Shown piece by piece: positions 33,922 to 41,688 of a stretch of DNA of 64,000 nt. Position 1 is the first letter of the stretch; every line of letters begins with the position of its first letter. The stretch is from Moorella humiferrea (GTDB lineage: Bacteria; Bacillota; DSM-521; Neomoorellales; Neomoorellaceae). The position numbers were made by a program, and so were the translations under genes. The stretch is taken from contig NZ_CP136419.1 of assembly GCF_039233145.1 (NCBI RefSeq), forward strand, positions 2,206,001 to 2,270,000, in the 5' to 3' direction. The notes under the pieces were generated by a model that was given only the letters and a program-made list of their open reading frames with translations, had not been told where the DNA came from and ran no database searches.

Positions 33922-34572
33922 CTATCCTACATCCTTCCGGGTGAACACCCATGCGGCCAGCAACCCGAAGGCCAGGTAGCAGATCAGGGATGCCAGCAGC
34001 AATCCCATGAGGTAATACCAGGAATCTACACTTATACGATCCACCACCCACCTGATGACCGGGCGGAAAAAGGAGGGGAACGCCAGGGGTAAAAAGCCCA
34101 GAAGGGGCAAGAGCATTACATAAGAAGCGCGTCTATAATCCCAGGTAAAAAAGGCCAGGAAAAACAATCCTTCCAGAACCAGCACCAGGGCCAGGGGGAA
34201 AGCCAGGGATATGAATTGGAAGCTGCTCCCGCCCTGAGGCGCAAACCAGCCCAGCCAGTGCGCCAGGCCGCCCGCAGCGATCCCTATGAACCAGCCGCCT
34301 ATGGTTAGCAACAGGCCGCCGGCAAATTTGCTGGCCACAATGGCGCCGGGGCTTACAGGCAAGGAGCGTAGCAAGCCCAGGCCCCCGTCTACTTCCTCCT
34401 GATAACATATACGGCCGCTAAAAACGTAGGGTAAAACGATGCTCCAGGTAGCAATGAAGGCGCTCCCCATTTCCATCCGGCTAAAAAACAGGATCATGGC
34501 CGCAACCATCAAGGCATAGGTCAAGATACTCGAGCGCAAAACCCTCAGGTCTTTGGCTATAAGTGTCCACAT
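33922..34572 (-). CDS. ABC-2 type transporter permease
   Basis: A 216-residue membrane protein with six hydrophobic segments (LTYALMVAAMILFFSRM first). It contains RSLPVSPGAIVASKF, the usual cytoplasmic loop of ABC-2 permeases that contacts the ATPase. It follows the ATPase gene on the same strand and completes the YtrA-type operon. Substrate unknown; relatives export antimicrobials or lipids or respond to cell-wall stress. Confidence 0.85.
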   Translation of the reverse strand: MWTLIAKDLRVLRSSILTYALMVAAMILFFSRMEMGSAFIATWSIVLPYVFSGRICYQEEVDGGLGLLRSLPVSPGAIVASKFAGGLLLTIGGWFIGIAAGGLAHWLGWFAPQGGSSFQFISLAFPLALVLVLEGLFFLAFFTWDYRRASYVMLLPLLGFLPLAFPSFFRPVIRWVVDRISVDSWYYLMGLLLASLICYLAFGLLAAWVFTRKDVG

Positions 34573-34638
34573 GATTTTCTCCCCCTGGAATTTAATTTTG
34601 GCGAGAAAATAGCTTTCACTTTATGGCCCTCTTCAACT

Positions 34639-35517
34639 TCAGTTGCGGCCGGTTTTTTCCTGCCTTACGGCCGCCAGGAGCAGGTCTTCCAGCTTTAAGG
34701 GACTCGCCTCCAGGTACCGGGCCGCCTCCGGGCGTTGCTGCAGCAGGTGGCGGTAACTGCCCGTTACCCCCAGGCAACGGCCGCCTTCCTGCTGCCAGGT
34801 TTTCAGCCAGGGCTTCACTTCCTCCAGGCGGGAAGCAGGGAAGGCCAACCTCTTCCAGTCGGCCAGGAGGTCGTCCTTCTCCTGGCACAGGAGCAATCTG
34901 CCCTCGTTTAAAACCACCACATAATCAGCCACCTTCTCCACGTCTTCCATGAGATGGGTGGAGAAAAAGATAGCCCGTTCTTCGTCCTGGATGAAGGCCA
35001 GCATCTCCTGGAGGACGTCGTGCCTAGCCACAGGGTCCAGGCCGGCCATAGGCTCATCCAGGATGAGCAGGCGGGGCCGGTGGGCCAGGGCCAGGGCCAG
35101 GGAGAGTTTGGCCCGGGTCCCCTTGGAAAGTTCTTTAATCTTCCTGTCGCGGGGCACATTAAACTTTTCCAGGAGCCGGCGGCACAGCCCATCGTCCCAG
35201 CGACGGTAAAGGCGGGCGTAAAAGCCGGCCGTCCATGCCACGGTCATGTCCTGGTAATAGGGGTGGGTTTCGGCAACGTAACCCACCACCTGGCGAATTT
35301 CCAGTTCGTCCCGGCGGGAATCCAGGCCATATACCCGGATTTCTCCGTCGTCGAGGTGGAAAAGGTTCAACAGGCATTTAATGGTGGTGCTTTTGCCGGC
35401 GCCGTTGGGACCGATGCAGCCCATGATATAACCGGCGGGCAGTTCCAGGGATAAGGGCCCCAGGGTAAAACCGGGGAAAGACTTTTTTAAGTTCTGTACT
35501 TGCAGGGCGGCAGTCAT
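34639..35517 (-). CDS. ABC transporter ATP-binding protein (YtrB-like)
   Basis: A 292-residue ATPase: Walker A GPNGAGKST, signature LSKGTRAKLSLALALAHRP (a variant of LSGGQ, typical of this group), Walker B LLILDEPMAGLDP and the H-loop STHLMEDVEKVAD. The C-terminal extension is about 80 residues. The start overlaps the stop of the GntR regulator by four bases. Partner of the permease just downstream. Confidence 0.9.
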   Translation of the reverse strand: MTAALQVQNLKKSFPGFTLGPLSLELPAGYIMGCIGPNGAGKSTTIKCLLNLFHLDDGEIRVYGLDSRRDELEIRQVVGYVAETHPYYQDMTVAWTAGFYARLYRRWDDGLCRRLLEKFNVPRDRKIKELSKGTRAKLSLALALAHRPRLLILDEPMAGLDPVARHDVLQEMLAFIQDEERAIFFSTHLMEDVEKVADYVVVLNEGRLLLCQEKDDLLADWKRLAFPASRLEEVKPWLKTWQQEGGRCLGVTGSYRHLLQQRPEAARYLEASPLKLEDLLLAAVRQEKTGRN

Positions 35518-35906
35518 GGTTTGCCATTACCTCCTTGCAGGATACCGTCGAAAATGGCGCTGATTTCCTCATCCGTAAGCCCCAGCCTGCGGGCCTCCTC
35601 CAGGGCCCGGTTAAGCAATCCGGCCACTATTTTCCTGGCCGCCGCGCGGGCGGTTTCCCGGTCGACCCGGGCTACGAAGGTCCCCACCCCCTGGCGGGTG
35701 GTAAGCAAACCCTCCCGCTCCAGCTCCAGGTAGGCCCGCCGGGTGGTGATGACGCTGGTGGTTAGCTGCTGGGCCAGCTCGCGGATGGAAGGCAGGGGGT
35801 CCCCCGGGGAAAGCTCGCCGGTGAGAATCAGGCGGCGAATTTCGTTAATGATCTGCTGGTACATAGGCTCCGGGTTTTCCCCGGATACTTTGAGGAGCAA
35901 AGGCAT
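35514..35906 (-). CDS. GntR-family regulator, YtrA subfamily
   Basis: A 130-residue protein with a GntR winged helix (PMYQQIINEIRRLILTGELS, then SIRELAQQLTTSVITTRRAY) and only a short helical C-terminal dimerisation tail. This size and layout define the YtrA subfamily, always linked to ABC transporters. Overlaps the ATPase gene by 4 bases. A near-perfect dyad lies about 70 bases upstream and is the probable autoregulatory operator. Confidence 0.88.
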   Translation of the reverse strand: MPLLLKVSGENPEPMYQQIINEIRRLILTGELSPGDPLPSIRELAQQLTTSVITTRRAYLELEREGLLTTRQGVGTFVARVDRETARAAARKIVAGLLNRALEEARRLGLTDEEISAIFDGILQGGNGKP

Positions 35907-35973
35907 CCCTCCCCTTTTACGCTTTCGGGTGACCCGTTCCCACCGCTGGCGGGATTGCCGGTCATAAGAAACT

Positions 35974-35998
35974 ACTGTATATACTATCTATATACAGT
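35974..35998. promoter_or_regulatory. Probable operator of the YtrA-type regulator
   Basis: ACTGTATATA (35974-35983) and TATATACAGT (35989-35998) are perfect 10-bp inverted arms around CTATC. ACTGTATAT-type dyads fit GntR/YtrA operators that overlap the -10 region. Confidence 0.75.
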
Positions 35999-36042
35999 AT
36001 AGGCACAATCGAAGCCCCTGTCAAGGACCCGGCAAGGGAAAT

Positions 36043-36074
36043 AAAAAGGGTGGCAGGTTTAATCCCTACCACCC
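36043..36074 (-). terminator. Intrinsic terminator of the sigma/anti-sigma operon
   Basis: On the minus strand GGGTGGTAGG pairs with CCTGCCACCC, followed by TTTTTATTT. It lies about 35 bases after the anti-sigma gene stop. Confidence 0.75.
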
Positions 36075-36108
36075 TGCTCCCTCCGAGAGCCGTAACAGTC
36101 CTTCTGTA

Positions 36109-37059
36109 CTACCCTTCACCGGTAACACCGCCTATAATGGCCGCCGTAATGGCCGGGTTTTGCCGCAATTTGTTCAGGTCACCTGGTTTACCGGCCACTA
36201 CCAGGCCGTAGTAACGGATACCGTTCTGCTGCAGGTAAGCCGCAGTACGCTTGAGTGTAGCGGAGGAATAACTTGGCACCTCGCTCAAACGCCGGATCTC
36301 ATCGATAAATTGGGCCTCGGTAAGCTGCCTTTCCCCGTTGAGCCATCCCCCCAGGGGGATACCTACCAGCCGGTTGGCCAGGTAGCTCCCTATGCCGGGG
36401 TCTTTCTGGCTGGCCGCAGCGATTTCCTCGTTGCTGTGGGCGGCAATCGCTCCCCAAAGGGGCTCTACGCCGGCGGGCAGCAGGGCCTCCATCTCCTGTT
36501 TGGTTAGCAGGCGGTCAAAGGAGAGGGCCATTTCTACTGTATCCCCTGGGGGGATGCTGTCCAGCCGGTCAAACTCCCGGGGCAGCTGCTCGTATTTTAC
36601 TGCCGGGTGAAAGAACCTCAGTACCGGTACCATACCCGGCAGGAAGTAGTCCTTACCGCTGGCAGCCTTAACTACAGTATAGTCAGGGTCCCAGATTAAT
36701 TCTCCACCCCAGATTTGGAACTCCACCGTGGCCGTGCCCACGTAAACAGGCCGATCTCCGACCATACGCACCAGGAGGTATTCCTTCTGCCGCCCCAGCC
36801 AGCCCTCGTCGCGCCACGGCCCGCCAATGGCCACGGTGTTCGGCGTGCTGTAGCGAACCAGCTCCGGGTAATAAAGCCCGATACGGTTGCCCTGCAGGTC
36901 GAGGAGGTACCGGGTACCAATATAAAAAAGGCTCAAAACTGTTACCAGTACCACCAGGCTGATCAGAACTGACCGCAGCGTGCTGCGCCACCGCACCCGA
37001 CGGAGAAAACGGGCCTCCTCGAAAAATACTTCTTCTTTTTCCTTTCCTTCCTTTTTCAT
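36109..37059 (-). CDS. Membrane anti-sigma factor with sigma-regulator N and C domains
   Basis: A 316-residue protein: a cytoplasmic basic N-terminus, one transmembrane helix (LRSVLISLVVLVTVLSLFYI, about residues 28-50) and an extracytoplasmic part. The layout and the C-terminal segment (TLKRTAAYLQQNGIRYYGLV) match the Sigma_reg_N/Sigma_reg_C anti-sigma proteins of Firmicutes. Its start overlaps the ECF sigma gene by 4 bases, supporting the pairing. It presumably sequesters the sigma factor at the membrane until an envelope signal arrives. Confidence 0.8.
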   Translation of the reverse strand: MKKEGKEKEEVFFEEARFLRRVRWRSTLRSVLISLVVLVTVLSLFYIGTRYLLDLQGNRIGLYYPELVRYSTPNTVAIGGPWRDEGWLGRQKEYLLVRMVGDRPVYVGTATVEFQIWGGELIWDPDYTVVKAASGKDYFLPGMVPVLRFFHPAVKYEQLPREFDRLDSIPPGDTVEMALSFDRLLTKQEMEALLPAGVEPLWGAIAAHSNEEIAAASQKDPGIGSYLANRLVGIPLGGWLNGERQLTEAQFIDEIRRLSEVPSYSSATLKRTAAYLQQNGIRYYGLVVAGKPGDLNKLRQNPAITAAIIGGVTGEG

Positions 37060-37541
37060 TTTCGCCCCTCCAGAATCCTGTTATATTCCGCTTTAAACCT
37101 TTGCCTGGCCCGGTAGAGCTTTACTTTTACCGTATTGGGTTTCATTTTCATATACGCCGCTATTTCTTCCCCCTTGAGCCCCATGTTATATTTTAGTACC
37201 AGAAGCATCCGTTCCGTTGGTTCCAGCCGGTTCAGAGCGGCCATAATCTCCTGCCGCCCTTCTTCCCGGAGGGCCCTTTCCTCCGGCCCCCCGGTTGCTT
37301 CATCCGGTTCTGCATCCGGGAGGTATAGCAAGGATACTCCCCTACCGGCTCGGCGCAGCCAGTCGATAAATTTGTGCCGGGCGACGGCGATGATCCAGGC
37401 CTGCAGTTTTCCCGGTTGCACCCCGTCCAGGTGCAGGCAGGCCGCCACCATAGTCTCCTGGGCCAGGTCTTCGGCGTCTTCGCGGGCCAGGCCCAGGCTA
37501 ATCAGGTAGCGGTAAGCCAGCCGGTACAACTCCTGCCACAA
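37056..37541 (-). CDS. ECF-type RNA polymerase sigma factor
   Basis: A 161-residue group 4 sigma factor. Region 2 is seen in REDAEDLAQETMVAACLHLD and KLQAWIIAVARHKFIDWLRR. Region 4 is in RLEPTERMLLVLKYNMGLKG, then GEEIAAYMKMKPNTVKVKLY. No extra domains. The anti-sigma gene follows with a 4-base overlap. The pair is probably autoregulated, but no promoter motif was identified with confidence. Confidence 0.9.
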   Translation of the reverse strand: MWQELYRLAYRYLISLGLAREDAEDLAQETMVAACLHLDGVQPGKLQAWIIAVARHKFIDWLRRAGRGVSLLYLPDAEPDEATGGPEERALREEGRQEIMAALNRLEPTERMLLVLKYNMGLKGEEIAAYMKMKPNTVKVKLYRARQRFKAEYNRILEGRK

Positions 37542-37586
37542 CGGCCACCTCCTCCTTTTTGTTTCTCTATAACAAAAGACGCCGGC

Positions 37587-37810
37587 CGGGGCAAAAAGGG
37601 TACAGGAAAAGGGCCACGTCCTTCCGGATACGTGGCCCCCTGGTCCTTCAGGCCAGCAACGGGCGATCCCGCGCCGGCTGGGGCTTGAATTGGATCTGTA
37701 ACGTTTCTGGTATAATATCCTGTTATAATATCTTAATACCGCTCTGTCGTTAAGGCCTCACCCCTGCATCTGCTGGCTCCCGGATGGTTTTGTATTAGGT
37801 TGTGATGGTC
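37587..37810. repeat. Dispersed module, copy B
   Basis: Second copy of the module at 32297-32470, with the same opening, the same hairpin and the same end block. About 60 extra bases lie between the blocks. The minus-strand hairpin (37612-37637) would act as a terminator for the adjacent truncated gene. Confidence 0.7.
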
Positions 37811-37986
37811 ACCAGGAACAGCTGCCTGGTCGGGGACCAGGTAACCCGGTATCCCAGGGCCTCGGCAACATAACGGGCCGGCAGGAACAGCTGCCCTTCC
37901 CGGCTCAGGGGAGCCCCTTCCAATTCAATCCGGTTGCCGCCACGCTCTTTTTTCGCTCCGCCGGCGTAAAACTTGTATCGAATTTA
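37795..37986 (-). pseudogene. C-terminal fragment of a copper-amine-oxidase-like surface protein
   Basis: The minus-strand frame reads YKFYAGGAKKERGGNRIELE, then LFLPARYVAEALGYRVTWSP, and ends at TAA 37795. It closely matches the C-terminus of the 22845-24803 protein (same FLPARYVAEALGYRVTWSP block). An in-frame stop lies a few codons upstream, so only about 60 codons remain. It is a truncated gene, flanked by the duplicated module. Confidence 0.7.
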
Positions 37987-38000
37987 CCCAAATTAACTCC

Positions 38001-38030
38001 TTGACAGAAACTAGCTCTCCCTGATATCCT
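38001..38030 (+). promoter_or_regulatory. Promoter of the ECF transporter operon
   Basis: TTGACA (38001-38006), an 18-base spacer and TATCCT (38025-38030). Transcription would start near 38037, just before the (G/T)AG-repeat region. Confidence 0.65.
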
Positions 38031-38043
38031 AAAGGTAACAATT

Positions 38044-38107
38044 GAGGAACGAGTTGAGGGGAGTATTTAGTTTAGATGAGGAGAGACGAGACTGGCCGGA
38101 GTTTTAG
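38044..38107 (+). promoter_or_regulatory. Putative TRAP-binding site: eleven (G/T)AG triplets
   Basis: Triplets start at 38044, 38051, 38056, 38061, 38068, 38073, 38078, 38083, 38088, 38099 and 38105: eight GAG and three TAG. Most spacers are 2-4 bases; one is 8. The trp RNA-binding attenuation protein has eleven subunits and binds eleven such triplets spaced by 2-3 bases. Just downstream is an intrinsic terminator, so tryptophan-loaded TRAP could favour termination. The count and spacing are seen in the sequence; binding is inference. Confidence 0.75.
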
Positions 38108-38114
38108 GCAATAA

Positions 38115-38146
38115 CAGCCTGGCGGTTTTCGTCAGGCTGATTTTTA
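38115..38146 (+). terminator. Attenuator terminator in the leader
   Basis: CAGCCTG (38115-38121) pairs with CAGGCTG (38133-38139), with extra pairs inside, followed by ATTTTTATTTAT. It lies 67 bases before the first gene and after the (G/T)AG repeats, so it is an attenuator rather than an end terminator. Confidence 0.8.
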
Positions 38147-38212
38147 TTTATCCAGCCGTTTCGGGGGCAGCCCCGCCGGCAGTAATAATTCATCATCAAG
38201 GGGGAGTTATCA

Positions 38213-38767
38213 ATGGAAGAGGTCAAAGTAACCCGGGTGGAAAAGCAGGGGCTGCAGGCCATGGACGTGGTCGTGGTGGCCGTCCTGCTGGCAGCAGGCG
38301 CGGTACTCAGGATGATCACCCCACCTTTCTTTGGCATTACCCCCAACGTAGTCATCGGTATGTATGTCCTGGCCATCATGCTCCTCAGGCCCCGCCTGCC
38401 CCAGGTGCTGGGGATCGGCCTGGTGGCAGCCGCCGTCTGCCAGCTGACCACCAAATCCTTGCTGCCCTACCTGAATTTTGCCAGCGAACCGGTAGGAGCT
38501 ATTGTTACCGCCCTTTTACTCTACCTGCCCTTTGACAAAAACAGCTTCTTCAGGGTAGTGAAACCTCTGGTAGTCACCTTCCTGGGTACCTTTGCCAGCG
38601 GTTTTACGTACATTACTATCTTTAAAGCAATAACTCTCTTTGCTACTTTACCCAAAAATCCAGCTTACACTTATCTTCTCATGGTAGTTATTGTTACCGG
38701 CATCTTTAACGCCGTCCTGGCCCAGGTACTCTATTTCCCCTTAAAACAACTGCTGAAAAATGTTTAA
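38213..38767 (+). CDS. ECF transporter S component, probably tryptophan-specific (TrpP-like)
   Basis: A 184-residue membrane protein with five or six hydrophobic segments (AMDVVVVAVLLAAGAVLRMI first; LKQLLKNV last), the size of ECF S components. It resembles TrpP-type proteins: after the first helix, FFGITPNVVIGMYVLAIMLL, then LPQVLGIGLVAAAVCQLTTK. It contains no tryptophan at all, as expected for a protein needed when tryptophan is scarce. The GGGGGAG ribosome site is good. With the TRAP-like leader, the likely substrate is tryptophan. The following three genes supply the energising module. CbiM of cobalt uptake was considered and rejected because its N-terminal signature is absent. Confidence 0.75.
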   Translation: MEEVKVTRVEKQGLQAMDVVVVAVLLAAGAVLRMITPPFFGITPNVVIGMYVLAIMLLRPRLPQVLGIGLVAAAVCQLTTKSLLPYLNFASEPVGAIVTALLLYLPFDKNSFFRVVKPLVVTFLGTFASGFTYITIFKAITLFATLPKNPAYTYLLMVVIVTGIFNAVLAQVLYFPLKQLLKNV

Positions 38768-38800
38768 CCTGACGGAGCGCAGCAGCGCGGAGGCCGGTTC

Positions 38801-39667
38801 ATGGACCCCATTATTAAAGTAGAGAATTTTACTTTTTACTATCCCGAAAGCCAGGTGCCAGCCCTGGACGGAATAAACTTGACCGTCCAAGAGGGAGAAT
38901 TTTTAGGCCTGACCGGCCCTACCGGCGCCGGCAAGACCACCCTGGCCCTGGCCCTGAACGGCATCATCCCCAATTTTCAGGGAGGCCGTATGGGTGGCAG
39001 GGTAATGGTTGCCGGTTTAGACACGGCAAAAACCCCCTGCGCCCGGCTGGCCGGGGTTATCGGCAGCGTCTTCCAGGACCCGGAAGCCCAGCTGGTGGCG
39101 GAAGTAGTTGAGGATGAGCTGGCCTTCGGCCTGGAAAACCTGGCCGTCCCGCGGGAAGAAATGCGGCAGCGCATTAGCGCCGCCCTGGAAATGGTGGGCA
39201 TCGCCAGCCTGCGCCACCGTAGTTTACGGGAATTATCCGGCGGCCAGAAGCAAAAGGTGGCCATTGCCGCTGCCGTGGCTTTAAGGCCCCGGGTGCTGGT
39301 GCTGGATGAACCTACTTCCGAACTCGACCCCCGGGGGACCTTGGAAATCGTGGCCCTCCTGCAGCGGCTCAACCGAGACTATGGTATAACCATCCTGTTG
39401 ATTGAACAAAAAATTAGTGTCCTCGCCCCCCGGGTCCCCCGGCTGGTCTGTCTTAACAAGGGCCGCATCGTGGCCGATGCCAGCCCGCGACAAATCCTGG
39501 CCCAGGAGAAATTGACGACCGAACTGGGCCTGGAGGTACCCCCGGTGACAGCCCTGTTCCGGATGCTACGCCGGGCCGGCGTCTATCACGGCGACCTGCC
39601 CCTGGAGGTAGACGAAGGCCGGCGGGAACTGGGGCGCCTGCTGGGGCACCAGGCGTCCAGGACATAG
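38801..39667 (+). CDS. ecfA1: ECF transporter ATPase subunit A1
   Basis: A 288-residue ABC ATPase: Walker A GPTGAGKTT, Q-loop FQDPEAQL, signature LSGGQKQKVAIAAAVALRP, Walker B VLVLDEPTSELDPRG and a switch region with LIEQKIS (the usual His replaced by Gln in IEQK). It is paired with a second ATPase downstream, as in ECF transporters, which use an A1/A2 heterodimer. It lies 33 bases after the S component. Confidence 0.9.
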   Translation: MDPIIKVENFTFYYPESQVPALDGINLTVQEGEFLGLTGPTGAGKTTLALALNGIIPNFQGGRMGGRVMVAGLDTAKTPCARLAGVIGSVFQDPEAQLVAEVVEDELAFGLENLAVPREEMRQRISAALEMVGIASLRHRSLRELSGGQKQKVAIAAAVALRPRVLVLDEPTSELDPRGTLEIVALLQRLNRDYGITILLIEQKISVLAPRVPRLVCLNKGRIVADASPRQILAQEKLTTELGLEVPPVTALFRMLRRAGVYHGDLPLEVDEGRRELGRLLGHQASRT

Positions 39668-39693
39668 CAACCTATATTTGGAGGCGCAAAAAA

Positions 39694-40539
39694 ATGATCC
39701 GGGTTGAAAATGTAGAGTTTACTTACCCCAACGGTTTCCAAGCCCTCAGGGACCTGTCTTTTCATATCCGGTCCGGGGAATTCGTGGCCGTCATCGGCCA
39801 GAACGGCTCCGGGAAAACCACCCTCCTCAAGCTCCTGAACGGGCTTCTTAAACCCACAGCAGGCAGGATCCTCATCGGCGGCCTGGATACGGCACGGGCG
39901 CGGGTGGCTGAACTGGCCCGTAAAGTAGGTTTCCTTTTTCAAAACCCGGATCACCAGATCTTCCTGCCCACCGTCAGGGAAGAACTGGCCTTCGGTCCTA
40001 AGAATTTAGGTCTCAAAGGGGCGGCCCTGGCAGATAGGGTGGCGGAAGCGGCTGCCGCCGTAGGCCTCACTCCTTATCTTGACGTTAACCCCCGGCAGCT
40101 CAGCAAAGGCCAGCGCCAGCGGGTGGCCCTGGCCTCCGTCCTGGCCATGCAGCCGGAAGTCCTGGTCCTGGACGAACCCACCACCGGCCAGGATTACCGC
40201 GAAGCCCTGGAAATAATGAGGCTTGTCAAGAAGCTGCACCAGCAGGGCCACACTGTACTCCTCGTCAGCCACGATATGGAAATGGTGGCCCGCTTCGCCG
40301 GCCGGGCCCTGGTCCTGGGGGAAGGACGGTTGCTCCTGGATGGGCCCGTGGCGACAGTTTTTGCCCGGGAAGATATCCTGAACGCCGCCGGCCTCGTACC
40401 TCCCCAGGCCATTCAGCTCGCCCGGCCTTACCAGGAACAGGGACTCCTGCGCCCCGTCCTGACGGTAGAAGAATTGTATGCCGAAATTATCGCCGCTTTA
40501 AGGGGTGAGGTAGATGCCCGCCAGGTCCTTCCTGCATGA
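39694..40539 (+). CDS. ecfA2: ECF transporter ATPase subunit A2
   Basis: A 281-residue ABC ATPase: Walker A GQNGSGKTT, FQNPDHQIF, signature LSKGQRQRVALASVLAMQP (LSKGQ variant), Walker B VLVLDEPTTGQD and a normal switch VSHDMEMVARF. It follows ecfA1 by 26 bases and overlaps ecfT by 26 bases, so the three are translationally linked. Confidence 0.9.
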   Translation: MIRVENVEFTYPNGFQALRDLSFHIRSGEFVAVIGQNGSGKTTLLKLLNGLLKPTAGRILIGGLDTARARVAELARKVGFLFQNPDHQIFLPTVREELAFGPKNLGLKGAALADRVAEAAAAVGLTPYLDVNPRQLSKGQRQRVALASVLAMQPEVLVLDEPTTGQDYREALEIMRLVKKLHQQGHTVLLVSHDMEMVARFAGRALVLGEGRLLLDGPVATVFAREDILNAAGLVPPQAIQLARPYQEQGLLRPVLTVEELYAEIIAALRGEVDARQVLPA

Positions 40540-41269
40540 ACTAAACCCCCTTACCAAAGTCGTCTGGTCCCTGGCCGTTATTACCCTGGCCTTTGTCTAC
40601 CAGAACCCCCTGCCGCTCCTTGGCCTCTGGGCCTCGGTCCTGGCCGTCGCCCTGATTGGTAAAGTGTTGCGGGAAATCTTGCCCGCCATCCGGGGGCTGA
40701 TCATCTTTGCCGCCATCTTTTTCCTCTTTCAGGTCTTTTTAATCGACGAGGGCCAGGTTGTTTTTACCCTGGTACCAGGCACCGGCATCGGCCGCATCAC
40801 CGACGTGGGGCTCAAAGCCTGCACCATGCTCGCTTTAAGGATGCTGGCCATGACTTCCACGATTCCCGTTCTCCTGGCCACCACCCCGCCCAAGGATATG
40901 ATTGTCGCCTTTGTGGAAAAACTCAAGGTGCCCTATACTTACGCCCTGATGCTGGTAACCTCTTTAAGGTTTATCCCTACCCTGCAGGAAGAATTGAGCC
41001 TGGTCATCCAAGCCCAGCGGGCCCGGGCCTACGACCTGGAAGGCCGCAATATTATCAAGCGCTTTCTGGCCCTCATCCCCCTGGCCATCCCTCTCCTCCT
41101 CATGTCCGTCCAGCGGGCCCGGACCATGGCTATCTCCATGGAAACCCGCGCTTTTGGCGCCGGCCCCCGTACCAGCCTGCACACCTCGACCTTCCAGTTA
41201 CTGGATATAGGGGTAATCTCTTCGTGCCTGCTCCTGACAGTCGTTCTGGCGGTTGTATCGCTGCGTTAA
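40514..41269 (+). CDS. ecfT: ECF transporter transmembrane subunit T
   Basis: A 251-residue CbiQ/EcfT-family protein: HELNPLTKVVWSLAVITLAF at the N-terminus, several hydrophobic segments and the coupling helices with LVIQAQRARAYDLEGRN and MSVQRARTMAISMETRAFGA. These contain the conserved Ala-Arg-(Ala/Gly) motifs that contact the two ATPases. It couples ATP hydrolysis to toppling of the S component. It is followed by a perfect 14-bp terminator. Confidence 0.9.
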   Translation: MPARSFLHELNPLTKVVWSLAVITLAFVYQNPLPLLGLWASVLAVALIGKVLREILPAIRGLIIFAAIFFLFQVFLIDEGQVVFTLVPGTGIGRITDVGLKACTMLALRMLAMTSTIPVLLATTPPKDMIVAFVEKLKVPYTYALMLVTSLRFIPTLQEELSLVIQAQRARAYDLEGRNIIKRFLALIPLAIPLLLMSVQRARTMAISMETRAFGAGPRTSLHTSTFQLLDIGVISSCLLLTVVLAVVSLR

Positions 41270-41287
41270 GATTATCCACCCGGTAAT

Positions 41288-41328
41288 GCATTAGCCCCGG
41301 TATCGTAACCGGGGCTAATGCGTTTTTT
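41288..41328 (+). terminator. Strong intrinsic terminator of the ECF operon
   Basis: GCATTAGCCCCGGT (41288-41301) and ACCGGGGCTAATGC (41308-41321) form a perfect 14-bp stem with loop ATCGTA, followed by GTTTTTT. Confidence 0.9.
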
Positions 41329-41375
41329 GGCAACAGGATATCGGGGATTCCTTGACTGGAGTTATTTTCAAGTAT

Positions 41376-41394
41376 ATACTTAAGATAAACTTAA
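41376..41394 (+). promoter_or_regulatory. Probable operator of the Phd-type antitoxin
   Basis: ACTTAAG (41376-41382) and CTTAAGT (41388-41394) form a perfect 7-bp dyad around ATAAA, next to a TTGACT / TATACT-like promoter and just before the antitoxin gene. Phd-type antitoxins bind such dyads. Confidence 0.6.
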
Positions 41395-41427
41395 GTTCTA
41401 ACTAATACCTTCTTGGGGGGAAACGCA

Positions 41428-41688
41428 TTGGAATTTGCCACCAGCAAGGAGCTACGTATTTATACCGGAAAGATATTAGAGAAGGTTAGGGCTGGGGAAC
41501 GTTTTGCCATTACACATCGGGGTAAGCCTGTGGCATGGCTAATACCCTTTGAAAATGACACTCCCGAAGAATTTTCCCCTCTCCCCTATCATGAGGCGTG
41601 GGCAGATATTGAACGGGCCCTGGAAGCCAGCGAGCCATATTACCCTGACTGGCACGAAGCTCTCAAGGAAAGTAGGCGGCAAAAGTGA
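41428..41688 (+). CDS. Phd/YefM-family antitoxin
   Basis: 86 residues from TTG 41428, with TTGGGGGG as ribosome site; the earlier frame start at 41413 lies on that site. The N-terminal Phd/YefM domain reads FATSKELRIYTGKILEKVRA, then GERFAITHRGKPVAWLIPFE. The C-terminal part (EEFSPLPYHEAWADIERALE) is the toxin-binding arm. It overlaps the toxin gene by four bases (GTGA). It should repress the operon through the dyad upstream. Confidence 0.85.
   Translation: MEFATSKELRIYTGKILEKVRAGERFAITHRGKPVAWLIPFENDTPEEFSPLPYHEAWADIERALEASEPYYPDWHEALKESRRQK

Larger units (their letters stand above)
37542..38000. other. Intergenic stretch with duplicated module and a gene remnant
   Basis: This region holds copy B of the dispersed module (37587-37810), a terminator hairpin, and a copper-amine-oxidase-like C-terminal fragment on the minus strand. 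Several AT-rich TATAATATC repeats (37710-37735) lie in the extra sequence between the two similar blocks. No intact gene. Confidence 0.6.

Noticed and set aside
38037-38212. T-box, cobalamin or NiCo riboswitch upstream of the ECF operon
   Set aside because: No T-box antiterminator sequence, no cobalamin-box core and no recognisable NiCo pattern is present. The regular (G/T)AG repeats explain the leader better.
38213-41269. Cobalt or nickel importer (CbiMNQO)
   Set aside because: The first gene lacks the CbiM N-terminal signature and there is no CbiN. Only the ATPase and T subunits resemble the Cbi set, as in all ECF transporters.
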